Source: Campylobacterota bacterium (lineage in GTDB: Bacteria > Campylobacterota > Campylobacteria > Campylobacterales > JALSKU01). From it: a stretch of 7,632 nucleotides of DNA. The DNA lies in contig JAADDL010000039.1 in the NCBI GenBank assembly GCA_013153915.1, forward strand, positions 1 through 7,632, written 5' to 3'. The notes under the pieces are model-generated. The model saw nothing but the letters and a program-made list of their open reading frames with translations. It did not search any database and was not told the origin of the DNA. The position numbers and the translations under genes are program-made. Of this stretch, positions 6,705-7,632 are shown in pieces. Numbering within the stretch: the stretch's first letter is position 1; every line of letters starts with the position of its first letter.

Positions 6705-7436
6705 TTGGCCGTAAGAGACGTATTTTATAAAGGCAGAAATTTTTCGATATCTTACGAGATAGTTAACAAAGACAAACCCGTAGATATAATACTGCTTCAT
6801 GGTTGGGGGTCAAACAAAGAAGCCTTAAAAGGCGTTTTTAGCGACAAGATGAGAGGATTTAGACATATTTATATAGATTTGCCCGGTTTTGGAAAAAGTA
6901 CAAACGAACTTGTGCTGGATAGTTATGATTATGCTAAAATCATCGATATTTTTATAGAAGAGTTAAAATTAAAAAAAAGTATCATACTAGGACACTCTTT
7001 CGGAGGGAAATTGGCAACGCTGCTAAATCCTAATCTTTTGGTTTTGCTAAGTAGTGCGGGTATCCCCACAAAAAAACCGCTCTTTGTAAGGATGAAGATT
7101 TCCATATTTAAATGGCTAAAAAAGATGGGCTTAGGCTCGATGTATCGCTTTTTTGCATCAAAAGATGCGGAAGGTTTGAGTCAAAATATGTATGAAACTT
7201 TTAAAAAGGTGGTGGATGAGGATTTTAGTTCCGTTTTTAGGGCTTTTAAAAACGACGCTTTGATATTTTGGGGCAAAAACGATACCGCCACTCCGTTGAG
7301 TTCGGGTAAAAAGATAGCGCTTATGATAAAAAATAGTAAATTCTACGAACTTGACGGAGACCACTTTTTCTTTTTAAAACATTCCAAATTTATCTCCGAT
7401 AAGATTTTGGAATTTCCGTTTAAAAACTCATTGTAG
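6705..7436 (+). CDS. Alpha/beta hydrolase, substrate unknown
   Basis: A 243-residue soluble protein with a complete alpha/beta-hydrolase fold. The oxyanion-hole motif is LHGWGS (31-36), DLPGFGKS follows at 58-65, and the nucleophile elbow GHSFGG (96-101) has S98. The acid is D193 in WGKNDTATP, and the His is H220 in DGDHFFFL; H226 is a second nearby His but fits less well. Residues about 120-182 form the lid; they are basic and contain KWLKKMGLGSMYRFF, which could contact membrane or an acidic partner. The set of motifs resembles BioH/MenH-type small esterases but does not identify the substrate. No signal peptide is present, so it should act in the cytoplasm. The gene uses a TTG start with a strong ribosome binding site. 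Its stop codon overlaps the murF ribosome binding site, so it is co-expressed with the cell-wall gene murF. A role in envelope metabolism is only a guess from position. Confidence 0.88.
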   Translation: MAVRDVFYKGRNFSISYEIVNKDKPVDIILLHGWGSNKEALKGVFSDKMRGFRHIYIDLPGFGKSTNELVLDSYDYAKIIDIFIEELKLKKSIILGHSFGGKLATLLNPNLLVLLSSAGIPTKKPLFVRMKISIFKWLKKMGLGSMYRFFASKDAEGLSQNMYETFKKVVDEDFSSVFRAFKNDALIFWGKNDTATPLSSGKKIALMIKNSKFYELDGDHFFFLKHSKFISDKILEFPFKNSL

Positions 7437-7439
7437 GAG
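7435..7439 (+). promoter_or_regulatory. Ribosome binding site of murF overlapping the hydrolase stop codon
   Basis: AGGAG begins within the TAG stop of the hydrolase (7434-7436) and ends 5 bases before the ATG at 7445. This supports the murF start and suggests coupled translation. Confidence 0.7.
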
Positions 7440-7444
7440 CGTAA

Positions 7445-7632
7445 ATGTATCTAAAGATTTTTGAGCTGTTTTCTCACATCCTCTTTGTGCTTTCGCTTGG
7501 ATGGTATCTTATAACCAACCTACAATGGTACAACTACAAGTTAGATAGAGTCGTTTTTAAGCACAAGAAGCCTTTGTGGCATCTTTTTATGTTTGTGATA
7601 CCGATATTTGCCTACTATCTTACGGGGATATA
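7445..7632 (+). CDS. murF: Probable MurF N-terminus with membrane helices (runs off the window)
   Basis: Only 62 complete codons are visible, and the frame is open to the window end. The product begins MYLKIFELFSHILFVLSLGW and has two hydrophobic segments, about 6-26 and 45-62. A polar stretch with W28, Y29 and K38-K42 (NLQWYNYKLDRVVFKHKKPLWH, 25-46) separates them. No catalytic part of a Mur ligase is in view. The call rests on my memory that Campylobacterota MurF proteins are longer than the E. coli enzyme and carry an N-terminal membrane extension with a similar LQW-Y...KPLWH pattern, and on the recalled gene order ddl - small gene - hydrolase - murF. MurF would add D-Ala-D-Ala, made by the nearby Ddl, to UDP-MurNAc-tripeptide. 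The alternative is a separate small membrane protein. The start is supported by AGGAG 5 bases upstream. Confidence 0.65.
   Translation, partial: MYLKIFELFSHILFVLSLGWYLITNLQWYNYKLDRVVFKHKKPLWHLFMFVIPIFAYYLTGI

Noticed and set aside
7158..7364. Minus-strand frame of 68 residues inside the hydrolase gene
   Set aside because: It overlaps the catalytic Asp and His region of a well-supported gene and shows no independent signals.

Overview
The window looks like chromosomal DNA of a Campylobacterota (epsilonproteobacterial) species. The DNA is AT-rich with tight gene packing. The promoters are of the TTTGnTATAAT type. MurF carries an N-terminal membrane extension, and a FapA-ruvA-ddl-(small protein)-hydrolase-murF run lies divergent to murJ-cysS. 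From memory, a similar order occurs in Campylobacter jejuni around Cj0795c-Cj0802; I could not check this here. The genus cannot be fixed from the sequence.

Layout. Minus strand, 1-2784: murJ (lipid II flippase) followed by cysS (cysteinyl-tRNA synthetase). The two overlap by 14 bases, and the cysS stop codon is cut by the window edge. Positions 2785-2872 form an 88-base divergent promoter region. Plus strand, 2873-7632: a FapA/DUF342 protein overlaps ruvA by 4 bases, and ddl (D-Ala-D-Ala ligase) follows. A 52-base gap at 6414-6465 holds an internal promoter and a perfect 18-bp palindrome. After it come a 73-residue Phd/YefM antitoxin-like protein, an alpha/beta hydrolase and the start of murF. 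No stretch of 300 bases lacks a gene. I see no tRNA, rRNA, IS element, CRISPR array or convincing intrinsic terminator.

How the genes fit together. Ddl makes the D-Ala-D-Ala dipeptide, MurF attaches it to the UDP-MurNAc-tripeptide, and MurJ later flips the finished lipid II across the membrane. Three peptidoglycan steps therefore sit in one locus, mixed with RuvA (Holliday-junction binding), CysS (translation) and FapA (cytoplasmic, role uncertain).

The most interesting part is 6414-7632. A solitary Phd/YefM-type protein with no toxin beside it sits behind its own promoter and a symmetric operator-like site, directly upstream of a hydrolase and murF. It may be a stand-alone autoregulator that also sets murF expression, or an antitoxin whose partner is elsewhere or unconventional.
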